Source: Cyanobacteriota bacterium (lineage in GTDB: Bacteria > Cyanobacteriota > Cyanobacteriia > Phormidesmidales > Phormidesmidaceae). From it: 6,264 nt of DNA. Positions 1 through 6,264 of the stretch are shown here, in pieces (positions within the stretch are counted from its first letter, which is position 1; each line of letters begins with the position of its first letter). The notes under the pieces were generated by a model that was not told the DNA's origin, did not search any database, and saw only the letters and a program-made list of their open reading frames with translations. The stretch lies in contig JAQCKL010000282.1 of NCBI GenBank assembly GCA_027592485.1, forward strand, positions 1 through 6,264, in the 5' to 3' direction. The position numbers were made by a program, and so were the translations under genes.

Positions 1-2253
1 CAGCCGACCGCGATCCGCCGCCGCCAATAGCCGCTGACAGAGCCCCAGTAGCTGGGTCACATCCGCCACCCCCGCCGGGTTGTTGCCCTCACTGTCGGGC
101 AAGACGCTCTCCATATTGTCGATCACAATGACCGTGGCAAAGTCCCGCAATGCCCGCTCCACCGGCAGCAATGCCTGGTCTAGGTCACTGCCGTACTGGG
201 CCACGGTGTAGTGGTCGCCCACCAGTTGGCGAGCGATGCTATCCAGCACCCCCGCCACATCCTGCACATTCTGCGGCTCGACACTCACAAACGCCGCCCG
301 GTCAAACCGGTGCGATCGCACCAGCCACCGGGCCAGCTCCGTCCCTAGGGCGGTCTTGCCCATCCCCCCACCGCCGCGAATCACCGCGTAGGGTTCCTGG
401 GCCAGCAGTCGCTCCAGATGCAGCAACGTTCGGCTGCGGCCCACAAAGTCATGGTCCGGTGGGGCGGGTAGCTTCCCCAACTGTTTTTCCCGCCGCGTCT
501 TCGCCATCCGCGCCGCCGCTTCCCCCACCGTCACCGTAAACAGTTGCGGGTCCGCCTCATCCTGGTACAGCACCGGCACAAACCAGTCCTGCAAGCGCAG
601 CTCCCCCGCGCCGATTTTTTGGCCACGGTGGGGGTCACCGTAGAGGGCGACTTGACCCGCCAGCATCGCATCCCCCACCCGTTTACCCTCCGCCAGGGTC
701 TTGTAAAAGGGCTCCACAAACCGCCGGGCCGTTTCCACCAGGACCGAGTGGCCCATGGCCACCACCGAGCCCACCCCCTCCTCCAGCAGCTTCGCCGCCA
801 CCGAGGCTTTCGGGTCTGCGGTGGCCTGGGCGGTTTGGCAGGCATCCAGATACATCAGCGGCACGCCGTAATGCTTCAGTTCCGCCGCTAGCTCAGGGGC
901 ATGGATCAGTTGCAACAGCCGTTGCCCCAGCTTGTCGCTATCCTGCGGGTCCTCAAAGCACAAGGCCCCCAGCCCCACCTGGCGGTCATACACCCCATGG
1001 CCATCAAAATGGACAATCTCGTAGGGGTCATTTTCGGCCCTGGCCCGTTGCAGCGCCGCCGTCATCGCCGTAAAGGTGGGCGGCTGCAAAATATCCACCT
1101 TCACCAGCTCTGACCCCAGGTTTTCCACCGCCTGCACCAGGGCCTGACCGCTGACCCGATGGTCGATATAGCCCACCGGATGGCCCTGCCCATCCACCTC
1201 GGGCCGAGGGCTGATCAGCAGCACCCGAATCGGTAAATCCGCCTCCAGGGTGGTGGTGGGCTTACGGTTGATCAGGCGGCGGCGCACCCGGGTGCCATTG
1301 GCCCCCTGGGAGAGGTAGCCGGTGCCATCGTGCAAAATCTCCCAGGGCAGCGACAGCAAATCGCTAGCCGCCTCCCGCAACAGCACCGCCTCATCCTCAG
1401 CGGTGCCCTCCAGCGGTTCCCCATCCACCTGCACCGAAAAGCGCCGACTGCCCGTGGCTCGCCGCCATTCTGCCAGCGGTTCCCTGGCGGACTCGCCCCC
1501 CATGGCGGCGGTGAATAGCGCCTCCCCCCACTGGGGTAGCGCCGCCTCGGTCTTTTGGGCACGGGTCTTAAACACCCCCGTCGGCCATTGGTAATACTGC
1601 TCGATGTACCAGCGAATCTCCCCTAGCTCCACCGGTCCCAGCGGTGCCGTGAAGCGGTAGCGGCGACTGGCAAGGGTGCGGCTATGGTCGGCGGGGACGT
1701 AGGTGAGTTCGGCGGTGGCGGTGGCCCGGCGGATGCCATCCTGTTCCTGAATGTGCGGATCGGTGAGGTTCAGCAGCAGCTCCGCCACCGGCTCTACCGC
1801 CACGGTTTGACTCCGCTGCCAATCGGCGGGTAGCTGCAGCCCCAAGGCCGCAGCGATATCGGGGATGACTTCGTTGAGGCCGTTCGGGGTGTCTTGGACA
1901 AAAATGTGGATGGGTTCCTCTGGAAACAGCAGCTTGAGAATCCCTGGCTCCACCCCCGGCAGCACCACGGAGATCACCTTGTAGCCCTCCGCCCGCCGCT
2001 GCGCCGCCACTTCCAAGGCCAGCTTCACCTCTCGCTGCACCCAGGTAGAACTCAGGGCCTCAATACTGAGCACCACCAAAAAGTGCCGCGCCCCCCGAAT
2101 GGCCGCTTCGATGGTGGGGCTGAGGGCATCGCCCCCCGTCAGCTCACGAGAATCCACCCAGGTCTGCTGACCGTGGGCTTCTAGTAGCTCCCGCAGCCTT
2201 TTGACCACATCATCGTTTCTGGAGGTGTGGGAAATGAAGATCGGTCCAGCCAT
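1..2253 (-). CDS. TIR-CHAT-STAND (P-loop NTPase) conflict/cell-death protein, N-terminal 751 residues, C-terminus beyond window
   Basis: Probable regulated-death or defence protein with two effector domains and an NTP-driven switch. I translated the frame codon by codon from ATG at 2253 to base 1 and found no stop. A TIR domain spans about residues 3-130: it opens with PIFISHTSRND, has the loop DSRELTGGD and the helix TWVQREV, whose E75 aligns with the catalytic glutamate of NAD-cleaving TIRs such as SARM1. A CHAT (caspase-like) domain spans about 290-565, with LPWEILHD at 302-309, HFDGHG (catalytic H419) and LDACQTA (catalytic C472). A P-loop NTPase begins near 603 with FVGR, then Walker A GGGGMGKT (627-634) and Walker B TVIVIDN (707-713). 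Sensor repeats are expected after residue 751 but lie outside the window. The start is firm: an in-frame stop lies at 2278-2280 with no other start codon between. No clear Shine-Dalgarno is visible. NADase and protease activity are inferred from motifs only. Confidence 0.9.
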   Translation of the reverse strand, partial: MAGPIFISHTSRNDDVVKRLRELLEAHGQQTWVDSRELTGGDALSPTIEAAIRGARHFLVVLSIEALSSTWVQREVKLALEVAAQRRAEGYKVISVVLPGVEPGILKLLFPEEPIHIFVQDTPNGLNEVIPDIAAALGLQLPADWQRSQTVAVEPVAELLLNLTDPHIQEQDGIRRATATAELTYVPADHSRTLASRRYRFTAPLGPVELGEIRWYIEQYYQWPTGVFKTRAQKTEAALPQWGEALFTAAMGGESAREPLAEWRRATGSRRFSVQVDGEPLEGTAEDEAVLLREAASDLLSLPWEILHDGTGYLSQGANGTRVRRRLINRKPTTTLEADLPIRVLLISPRPEVDGQGHPVGYIDHRVSGQALVQAVENLGSELVKVDILQPPTFTAMTAALQRARAENDPYEIVHFDGHGVYDRQVGLGALCFEDPQDSDKLGQRLLQLIHAPELAAELKHYGVPLMYLDACQTAQATADPKASVAAKLLEEGVGSVVAMGHSVLVETARRFVEPFYKTLAEGKRVGDAMLAGQVALYGDPHRGQKIGAGELRLQDWFVPVLYQDEADPQLFTVTVGEAAARMAKTRREKQLGKLPAPPDHDFVGRSRTLLHLERLLAQEPYAVIRGGGGMGKTALGTELARWLVRSHRFDRAAFVSVEPQNVQDVAGVLDSIARQLVGDHYTVAQYGSDLDQALLPVERALRDFATVIVIDNMESVLPDSEGNNPAGVADVTQLLGLCQRLLAAADRGRL
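312..319. repeat. HIP1 octamer GCGATCGC
   Basis: Palindromic site inside the TIR-CHAT gene, next to the P-loop coding region. HIP1 is strongly over-represented in many cyanobacterial genomes, and its presence here argues that this gene has resided in a HIP1-rich genome. Confidence 0.85.
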
Positions 2254-2530
2254 GGGGGCGTTCTCTGGGGTAACGATTTATCCATTGCCCGACAGCCAAC
2301 TTTTCGACAAGGAAGGTTGCGTTTCCGGACAGCACCGGGCAATCACACGGGGCCTTTGTCTGATTATGCTGACGCTGCTGGAGATTGTGCAAACTCGGGC
2401 GGCTTCGCGATCAAGTCCCCTTAGCCCCAACCCCAATCTGGAATCAACCCACCGGCTCATGAAGAGGCTGATCAGAAATCGCCCCAGCTACCGCTTATAC
2501 ACAAGTCCTTTGTTGGGGAGTTGCCAGGGT
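2254..2530. other. Non-coding stretch upstream of the TIR-CHAT gene; no gene seen
   Basis: This is the left part of the 422-bp gap between two divergent genes, and it should carry the promoter of the minus-strand TIR-CHAT gene. I found no convincing -35/-10 pair; an AT-rich patch around 2273-2282 on the minus strand (GATAAAT) is the nearest -10-like sequence but has no well-spaced -35. Short open frames here have no recognisable protein features and no ribosome binding site, so I call none of them a gene. No tRNA-like structure or remnant of a known gene was recognised. Confidence 0.5.
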
Positions 2531-2621
2531 TTAATCCCCCCAACCCCCTTGCTAAGGGGGCAGCCCAGTACGGTTTGGGAAGAGCCCCCTTAAAAAGGGG
2601 GCGGCGACAGCGGGGGATTAA
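2531..2621. repeat. MITE-like palindromic intergenic element, ~91 bp, with two nested hairpins
   Basis: The element begins with TTAATCCCCC (2531-2540) and ends with its exact reverse complement GGGGGATTAA (2612-2621), giving a perfect 10-bp terminal inverted repeat. Inside are two separate hairpins. The first is CCCCCTT-GCT-AAGGGGG (2544-2560), with a 7-bp stem. The second is GCCCCCTT-AAA-AAGGGGGC (2584-2602), with an 8-bp stem. The outer four bases on both sides are TTAA, which could be a duplicated target site rather than part of the element. No open reading frame lies inside, so any movement would depend on a transposase elsewhere. Similar C-run/G-run palindromes are familiar from intergenic DNA of filamentous cyanobacteria. 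In RNA the hairpins could also slow transcription, but no T-run follows either of them. Confidence 0.7.
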
Positions 2622-2675
2622 CCCAGTTCGCTAAGACCAGAGATTTGTATCAGCAGCAGGTCACCCCATAGAGCC

Positions 2676-3131
2676 ATGGCATTCAAAATAAAGCCCATCA
2701 TCGCGGCGGCACTATCGCTGCCCCTAGCGTTATCGGTGGCGTGGGAGGCGTCATCTCAGGAGGTGCCCTGTCAGGCTTACACCGTTGAGACCGGTAGCCA
2801 AGGCTATGGCTTTGAGGAGGTGAATACCTGCCCCTTAGATCACGGCAATTTTTCCATCCAAGGCATCTTTGCCAACGACAACTGGGACATTGAATTCTTT
2901 CACTGGGAGCCCGCCGCCTATCTTTACAGAGGCATCAATCTCCAGGACGGCACCTCCATGCAACTGATTGATTTTGATGTGGTGGGCACCAGCAGCAGGC
3001 CCCAATATCGGTTCACCGATGGCAATCTCACCTACACCATCACCTTTCGCTATTCAGACCCCGACATGATTCGGTTCGAGGTCCACCACGAAGGCTTCAC
3101 CCTGGTGAATGAATTGCTGGAACGCATCTGA
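2676..3131 (+). CDS. Small predicted secreted protein of unknown function
   Basis: A 151-residue protein whose family I do not recognise. Its N-terminus is a good Sec-type signal peptide: MAFKIK with two lysines, then a hydrophobic stretch from about residues 7 to 23 (PIIAAALSLPLALSVAW), with cleavage probable in the EASSQE region near residues 24-29. The mature part is about 120 residues and acidic to neutral, with alternating polar and aromatic residues that suggest a beta-rich fold. It has two cysteines, C32 and C52, that could form a disulfide outside the cytoplasm. No catalytic motif, lipobox or further membrane segment is seen. The ATG at 2676 is chosen because the signal peptide starts there; only a weak purine-rich sequence (CAGCAGG) lies upstream. 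The gene is divergent from the TIR-CHAT gene and convergent with the aminotransferase gene, 34 bp away. Coding status is likely because of the signal peptide and intact frame, but function is unknown. Confidence 0.75.
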   Translation: MAFKIKPIIAAALSLPLALSVAWEASSQEVPCQAYTVETGSQGYGFEEVNTCPLDHGNFSIQGIFANDNWDIEFFHWEPAAYLYRGINLQDGTSMQLIDFDVVGTSSRPQYRFTDGNLTYTITFRYSDPDMIRFEVHHEGFTLVNELLERI

Positions 3132-3165
3132 GGGTAGAGGGGGTGTAGAGCGGCCACGGCTAGCC

Positions 3166-4497
3166 TTAGAGCTGGTTGAGGACATTGGCCAGGGTGCTAA
3201 AGATCTGGTCGATTTGCGACGGCTCGATAATCAGCGGTGGCGACAGGGCAATGGTGTCCCCCGCCGCCCGCACAAACAAACCCTGCTCAAAACAGCGCAA
3301 AAACACCTCAAATCCTCGGGCACCGGGCTTCTCAGTGGGCTCTAGCTCAATGCCCGCCAGCAGCCCCAGGTTACGCACATCAATGACATGGCGAGCCCCC
3401 TTCAGGCTGTGGGCAGCAGCTTCCCAGGGAGCCGCAAGGGTTTGGACCCGGTTAAACAGCCCTTCCGCCTCATAGATATCAAGGGTGGCGAGGCCAGCGG
3501 CACAGGCGACGGGATGGCCCGAGTAGGTATAGCCGTGGGCAAATTCAATGCCGCTGGCCTCCATAAACCGGTCATAGATGCCCTGGCGCACAAACACCGC
3601 CCCCATGGGGATATTGCCGTTGGTGATGCCTTTGGCGGCGGTGATGATATCCGGCATCACCCCAAAGTATTCGGCGGCAAAGGGCACCCCCAGCCGCCCA
3701 AAGCCCGTAATCACCTCATCAAAAATGAGTAGGATGCCGTGGCGATCGCAAATCTCCCTCAACCGCTGCAAGTAGCCCACCGGCGGCACCAGCACCCCCG
3801 TCGCCCCGTAGATGGGCTCCACAATCACCGCCGCGATGGTTTCAGCGCCGCGCTTGGCCACCACCGCCTCCAGCTCGTCCGCCAAGGACGCTCCCCACTG
3901 AGGTTGCCCCCGACTAAAGGCATTGTGCTCTAGGTTGTGGGTATGGCCGAGGTGATCGACCCCAGGGGTCAATGCGCTAAAAAATCGCCGGTTGCTGGCA
4001 ATGCCCCCCACCGCAATGCCCCCCAGATTCACCCCGTGGTAGGCCCGCTCCCGACCCACAAAGCGCTGACGGCTGGGTTCACCCCCGAGGGCGTGGTAGG
4101 CGATCGCCAACTTCAAGGCCGTATCCACCGCCTCAGAGCCGGAGTTGGTGAAAAAGACATGGTTCAAGTCACCGGGGAGCAATTTCACTAGCCGCTCGGC
4201 GAATTGAAAGGCTCCCCCATGGCCCATCTGAAAGGAGGAGGCATAATCGAGCTGTAGCAACTGCTGGTGCACCGCCTCAGCAATCTCCCGCCGACCATGG
4301 CCGACATTGACACACCACAGCCCCGCCGTGCCATCTAAAATTTTGCGCCCGTCGTTGGCGGTGTAATACATGCCCGCCGCCGCCACCAGCATCCGAGGGT
4401 TGGTCTTAAATTGCTGGTTGGCGGTAAAGGGCATCCAGAAGGCTTCTAGATCCGGAGCAGGGGCGGGGGATTCAGTGGGAACAGCGACCTCAGACAT
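3166..4497 (-). CDS. Class III PLP aminotransferase, beta-alanine (omega-amino acid):pyruvate transaminase type
   Basis: A cytosolic pyridoxal-phosphate enzyme, 443 residues from the chosen start, close to the roughly 445-450 usual for the family. It probably moves the amino group of beta-alanine or another omega-amino acid to pyruvate, giving malonate semialdehyde and alanine. Sequence runs match the beta-alanine:pyruvate transaminase family almost throughout: FWMPFTANQQF, GLWCVNVGHGR, LNHVFFTNSGSEAVDTA, RAYHGVN, LLIFDEVITGFGR, AAKGITNGNIPMGAV and HGYTYSGHPVACAAGLA. The Schiff-base lysine is K289 (AAKGITNG), D260 should bind the pyridine nitrogen, and S119-G120-S121 and Y153-H154 line the cofactor site. 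The start is ATG at 4497, preceded by AAAGGAG a few bases upstream. An in-frame ATG at 4527 would add ten arginine-rich residues unlike the family and would place the Shine-Dalgarno inside the gene. The exact substrate is inferred; other omega-transaminases share these motifs. Confidence 0.9.
   Translation of the reverse strand: MSEVAVPTESPAPAPDLEAFWMPFTANQQFKTNPRMLVAAAGMYYTANDGRKILDGTAGLWCVNVGHGRREIAEAVHQQLLQLDYASSFQMGHGGAFQFAERLVKLLPGDLNHVFFTNSGSEAVDTALKLAIAYHALGGEPSRQRFVGRERAYHGVNLGGIAVGGIASNRRFFSALTPGVDHLGHTHNLEHNAFSRGQPQWGASLADELEAVVAKRGAETIAAVIVEPIYGATGVLVPPVGYLQRLREICDRHGILLIFDEVITGFGRLGVPFAAEYFGVMPDIITAAKGITNGNIPMGAVFVRQGIYDRFMEASGIEFAHGYTYSGHPVACAAGLATLDIYEAEGLFNRVQTLAAPWEAAAHSLKGARHVIDVRNLGLLAGIELEPTEKPGARGFEVFLRCFEQGLFVRAAGDTIALSPPLIIEPSQIDQIFSTLANVLNQL
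3742..3749. repeat. HIP1 octamer GCGATCGC
   Basis: Exact octamer within the aminotransferase gene, over the ICDRHG codons before the LLIFDE motif. Confidence 0.85.
4100..4107. repeat. HIP1 octamer GCGATCGC
   Basis: Second exact copy within the aminotransferase gene, over the codons for LAIAYH. Confidence 0.85.
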
Positions 4498-4501
4498 GGG
4501 G

Positions 4502-4508
4502 CTCCTTT
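4502..4508 (-). promoter_or_regulatory. Shine-Dalgarno sequence that fixes the aminotransferase start
   Basis: On the minus strand the sequence reads CCAAAGGAGCCCCATG, so the purine-rich AAAGGAG sits four bases before the ATG at 4497. The spacing is slightly short but usable. The alternative ATG at 4527 has no such sequence in front of it. Confidence 0.65.
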
Positions 4509-4581
4509 GGCGTCTCTCATGACGCACAGTCTTAGCGATACAAAAGCCTTGCCGCTACAGTAACGGTCCTGGGCGTGGTGG

Positions 4582-4614
4582 GCAATGGGGCCGTAATGGG
4601 TCCGTAATGGGTCC
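4582..4614. repeat. Three-copy 11-bp tandem repeat upstream of the aminotransferase gene
   Basis: Three adjacent 11-bp units lie here: GCAATGGGGCC (4582-4592), GTAATGGGTCC (4593-4603) and GTAATGGGTCC (4604-4614). The last two are identical and the first differs at two positions. The array lies about 85-117 bp before the aminotransferase start. An 11-bp period is close to one turn of the helix, the spacing used by regulators that bind direct repeats on one face of the DNA, such as OmpR/PhoB-type response regulators. The unit is not the usual cyanobacterial Pho box. A simple replication-slippage duplication is equally possible. Confidence 0.6.
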
Positions 4615-4718
4615 ATCAAACGATGAATTGGCCCCCAAAAGCGCCTCGGCTAAAGCCGTGATGCATTTTTGTCTCCACCATTCAACCATTATGCTCACCC
4701 GGTAACGGGTCTGGACGA

Positions 4719-6264
4719 TTAGGAATCGGTGGCTAGGGCCATCAGCACCACCGAACTGCGGGCCGTGGCGAAATACCGATTCCCCTCTACAGCGGTGCTC
4801 TCTGCCGGAGGGACAATATCCTCCGGACTGGGCAGCGACGTATCGATAATCCGGTGCCACCGGGTGTGGACCGGTAAGGGCGGCAAGTCAAACCCCAAGG
4901 GTTCCCAATAGGCGTTCAGGATGACGTGCAGATCTTCCCCCGCCGCCGGATGATGCAGCGTAAAGGCCAGACTGTGGGAGTCGTCGCTCCAGTCCGGCTC
5001 ATAGAGCTTGACCCCATGCCAGATGAGATGGGGGCCACTCACAAAGTGGTCGGCAACGGTGAGCCAGTTGGTTTGTTGAAAGAGCTTGAGATTTTGGACC
5101 AGGGCGATCTCCGCCTGGGTAAACCGCCACAACCCCTGCTGGTGGTCCAATTCCCGCCAGTCCAGCCAAGTCAGTTCCCCATCTTGGCAATAGGCATTGT
5201 TGTTGCCCTGTTGGCTGCGGCGCACCTCATCCCCCATCAACACCATCGGGGTGCCCTGGGCCATTAACAGGATCGTGACTAGATTTTTAGCCTGCTGTTG
5301 CCGGAGGGCCAGGACAGCGGGGTCATCGGTCGGGCCTTCGACCCCACAGTTCCAGCTGAAATTGGCGTCGCTGCCGTCACGGTTGCCCTCATTATTGGCC
5401 TCGTTGTGCTTGTGGTTATAGGACACCACATCGTTGAGGGTAAAGCCATCGTGGCAGGTGACAAAGTTGATGCTGCGATTGGTTTCGCGATCGGGGTCGG
5501 CAAAAATGTCGGGACTGCCCAGAATCCGAGCGGCGAGATGGCCGACACTGCCCGGTTTACCCTGAACGAACTGGCGCACATCATCGCGAAAGGGACCATT
5601 CCACTCGGCAAAGCGATCGCCAATAAAGGAACCCACCTGATAGAGGCCTGCCGCATCCCAGGCTTCGGCAATTAACTTGGTACGGGCCAAAATCGGGTCC
5701 GACTCAATGCTCCACAAAATCGGTGGATCCGCCAGGGGTTCGCCTTGCTTATCTCGCGCCATCACCGACGCCAGATCAAATCGGAACCCATCCACATGTA
5801 GTTCTGAAACCCAGTGGCGCAGGCAATCGAGAATCAGCCGCCCCACCACGGTGTGATTGGCCTTAACCGTATTGCCACAACCGCTGTAGTTGGCATAGCG
5901 GGCGGGGCTCTCCTGATCAAGAATGTAATAGTTGAGGTTGTCTAACCCGCGAAAGGATAGGGTTGGCCCTTGCTCATCCCCCTCAGCGGTATGGTTAAAC
6001 ACCACATCCAGGATCACCTCAATTCCGGCTCGATGCAGGGCCTTAACCATGTCTCGAAACTCAGTCACCGGCCCCGCTGGATCCTGGCGGGAACTATAGC
6101 GGCGGTGGGGGGCAAAAAAGGCCAGGGGGCTATAGCCCCAATAGTTACTCAGGCTTGGCGGTGCATCATGTTCATCAAATTCATGGATAGGGAGTAACTC
6201 TACAGCAGTGATCCCCAGGGATTTGAGATAAGGGATCTTCTCAATCACTCCGGCAAACGTGCCT
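4719..6264 (-). CDS. glgX: Glycogen debranching enzyme GlgX (isoamylase-type, GH13), C-terminal 514 residues; start beyond window
   Basis: A cytosolic alpha-amylase-family enzyme that hydrolyses alpha-1,6 branch linkages during glycogen breakdown, typically after glycogen phosphorylase has shortened the outer chains. Numbering residues from the first complete codon in the window, the GH13 landmarks appear in order: DVVFNH near 86-91, the nucleophile D163 in VDGFRFDLA, the acid/base E200 in LIAEAWDAAG, and the transition-state aspartate D272 in VTCHDGFTLND. These are followed by the GlgX-typical NEANNEGNRDG and FSWNCGVEGPTDDP, and by GTPMVLMGDE. All three catalytic carboxylates are kept. Full-length GlgX is about 700 residues, so roughly 190 are missing, including the N-terminal CBM48 starch-binding domain. 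A GTG at 6248 is not the start: the frame continues upstream to the edge through GTFAG, a conserved GlgX segment. The stop codon is TAA at 4719-4721. The nearest downstream gene on the same strand is the aminotransferase, after a 221-bp gap. Confidence 0.95.
   Translation of the reverse strand, partial: GTFAGVIEKIPYLKSLGITAVELLPIHEFDEHDAPPSLSNYWGYSPLAFFAPHRRYSSRQDPAGPVTEFRDMVKALHRAGIEVILDVVFNHTAEGDEQGPTLSFRGLDNLNYYILDQESPARYANYSGCGNTVKANHTVVGRLILDCLRHWVSELHVDGFRFDLASVMARDKQGEPLADPPILWSIESDPILARTKLIAEAWDAAGLYQVGSFIGDRFAEWNGPFRDDVRQFVQGKPGSVGHLAARILGSPDIFADPDRETNRSINFVTCHDGFTLNDVVSYNHKHNEANNEGNRDGSDANFSWNCGVEGPTDDPAVLALRQQQAKNLVTILLMAQGTPMVLMGDEVRRSQQGNNNAYCQDGELTWLDWRELDHQQGLWRFTQAEIALVQNLKLFQQTNWLTVADHFVSGPHLIWHGVKLYEPDWSDDSHSLAFTLHHPAAGEDLHVILNAYWEPLGFDLPPLPVHTRWHRIIDTSLPSPEDIVPPAESTAVEGNRYFATARSSVVLMALATDS
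5613..5620. repeat. HIP1 octamer GCGATCGC
   Basis: Exact copy within glgX, over the codons for GDRFAE, between the acid/base glutamate and the third catalytic aspartate. Confidence 0.85.

Noticed and set aside
150..2184. Several plus- and minus-strand open frames of 60-130 codons across the TIR-CHAT gene
   Set aside because: They are low-complexity, proline/arginine/histidine-rich readings of a GC-rich gene in other frames, while the 751-codon frame contains all the conserved motifs.
2201..2593. Plus-strand open frame of 130 codons over the TIR start, the gap and the palindromic repeat
   Set aside because: It runs antisense through the certain TIR coding region and ends inside the repeat; its composition looks like translated repeat and non-coding DNA.
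3132..3165. Bidirectional terminator between the convergent secreted-protein and aminotransferase genes
   Set aside because: The 34-bp gap has only the short palindrome GGCTAGCC and no strong stem followed by T residues.
3176..4191. Plus-strand open frames opposite the aminotransferase gene
   Set aside because: They are antisense shadows of a well-conserved enzyme gene with no domain features of their own.
4697..4710. Inverted repeat ACCCG-GTAA-CGGGT just after the glgX stop, considered as a terminator
   Set aside because: The stem is only five pairs and no T-run follows on the minus strand, so it cannot be called an intrinsic terminator with any confidence.
4498..4718. CRISPR array suggested by the tandem repeats
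   Set aside because: The units are 11 bp and directly adjacent with no spacers, and no cas gene is nearby.
4555..4860. Minus-strand open frame of 101 codons reaching from the 3' end of glgX into the gap before the aminotransferase gene
   Set aside because: It overlaps the glgX C-terminal coding region in another frame, is rich in arginine, proline and glycine in the part overlapping glgX, has no recognisable domain and no good ribosome binding site.
6246..6248. GTG as the possible start of glgX
   Set aside because: The frame stays open to the window edge with the conserved GTFAG segment in front, and a protein starting here would lack a large part of GlgX.
1..6264. A multi-gene defence island
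   Set aside because: Only the TIR-CHAT-STAND gene is conflict-related; the genes to its right are metabolic or unknown, and nothing left of base 1 can be seen.

Overview
The window looks like a chromosomal segment of a GC-rich cyanobacterium, probably a filamentous Leptolyngbya- or Nodosilinea-like lineage. The genus is inference. The main support is four copies of the cyanobacterial HIP1 octamer GCGATCGC (312-319, 3742-3749, 4100-4107, 5613-5620), far more than chance in about 6 kb. A C-run/G-run palindromic intergenic repeat of a style common in filamentous cyanobacteria and a cyanobacterial-style CHAT/P-loop protein agree with this.

Layout from left to right. (1) 1-2253, minus strand: the N-terminal 751 residues of a large signalling protein with the order TIR, linker, CHAT (caspase-like) protease, STAND/NB-ARC-type P-loop NTPase. 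It has no stop codon or frameshift and runs off the left edge, so its C-terminal part, where such proteins usually carry a helical or repeat sensor, is not visible. (2) 2254-2675: a 422-bp gap between divergent genes, holding a roughly 91-bp MITE-like palindromic element with two internal hairpins. (3) 2676-3131, plus strand: a small secreted protein of unknown function. (4) 3166-4497, minus strand: a class III PLP aminotransferase closely resembling beta-alanine (omega-amino acid):pyruvate transaminase. (5) 4498-4718: a gap containing a three-copy 11-bp tandem repeat. (6) 4719-6264, minus strand: the C-terminal 514 residues of the glycogen debranching enzyme GlgX, with its start beyond the right edge.

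The genes do not form one obvious pathway. GlgX (glycogen breakdown) and the aminotransferase (amino-acid and carbon metabolism) are housekeeping enzymes. They share a strand but are separated by 221 bp, so co-transcription is uncertain. The TIR-CHAT-STAND protein is the accessory, conflict-type gene. By analogy with bacterial TIR and CHAT effectors it probably acts as a self-contained sensor/effector in antiviral defence or regulated cell death, with two different enzymatic death domains in one chain. No other defence gene, CRISPR array, transposase, tRNA or rRNA was seen in the window.
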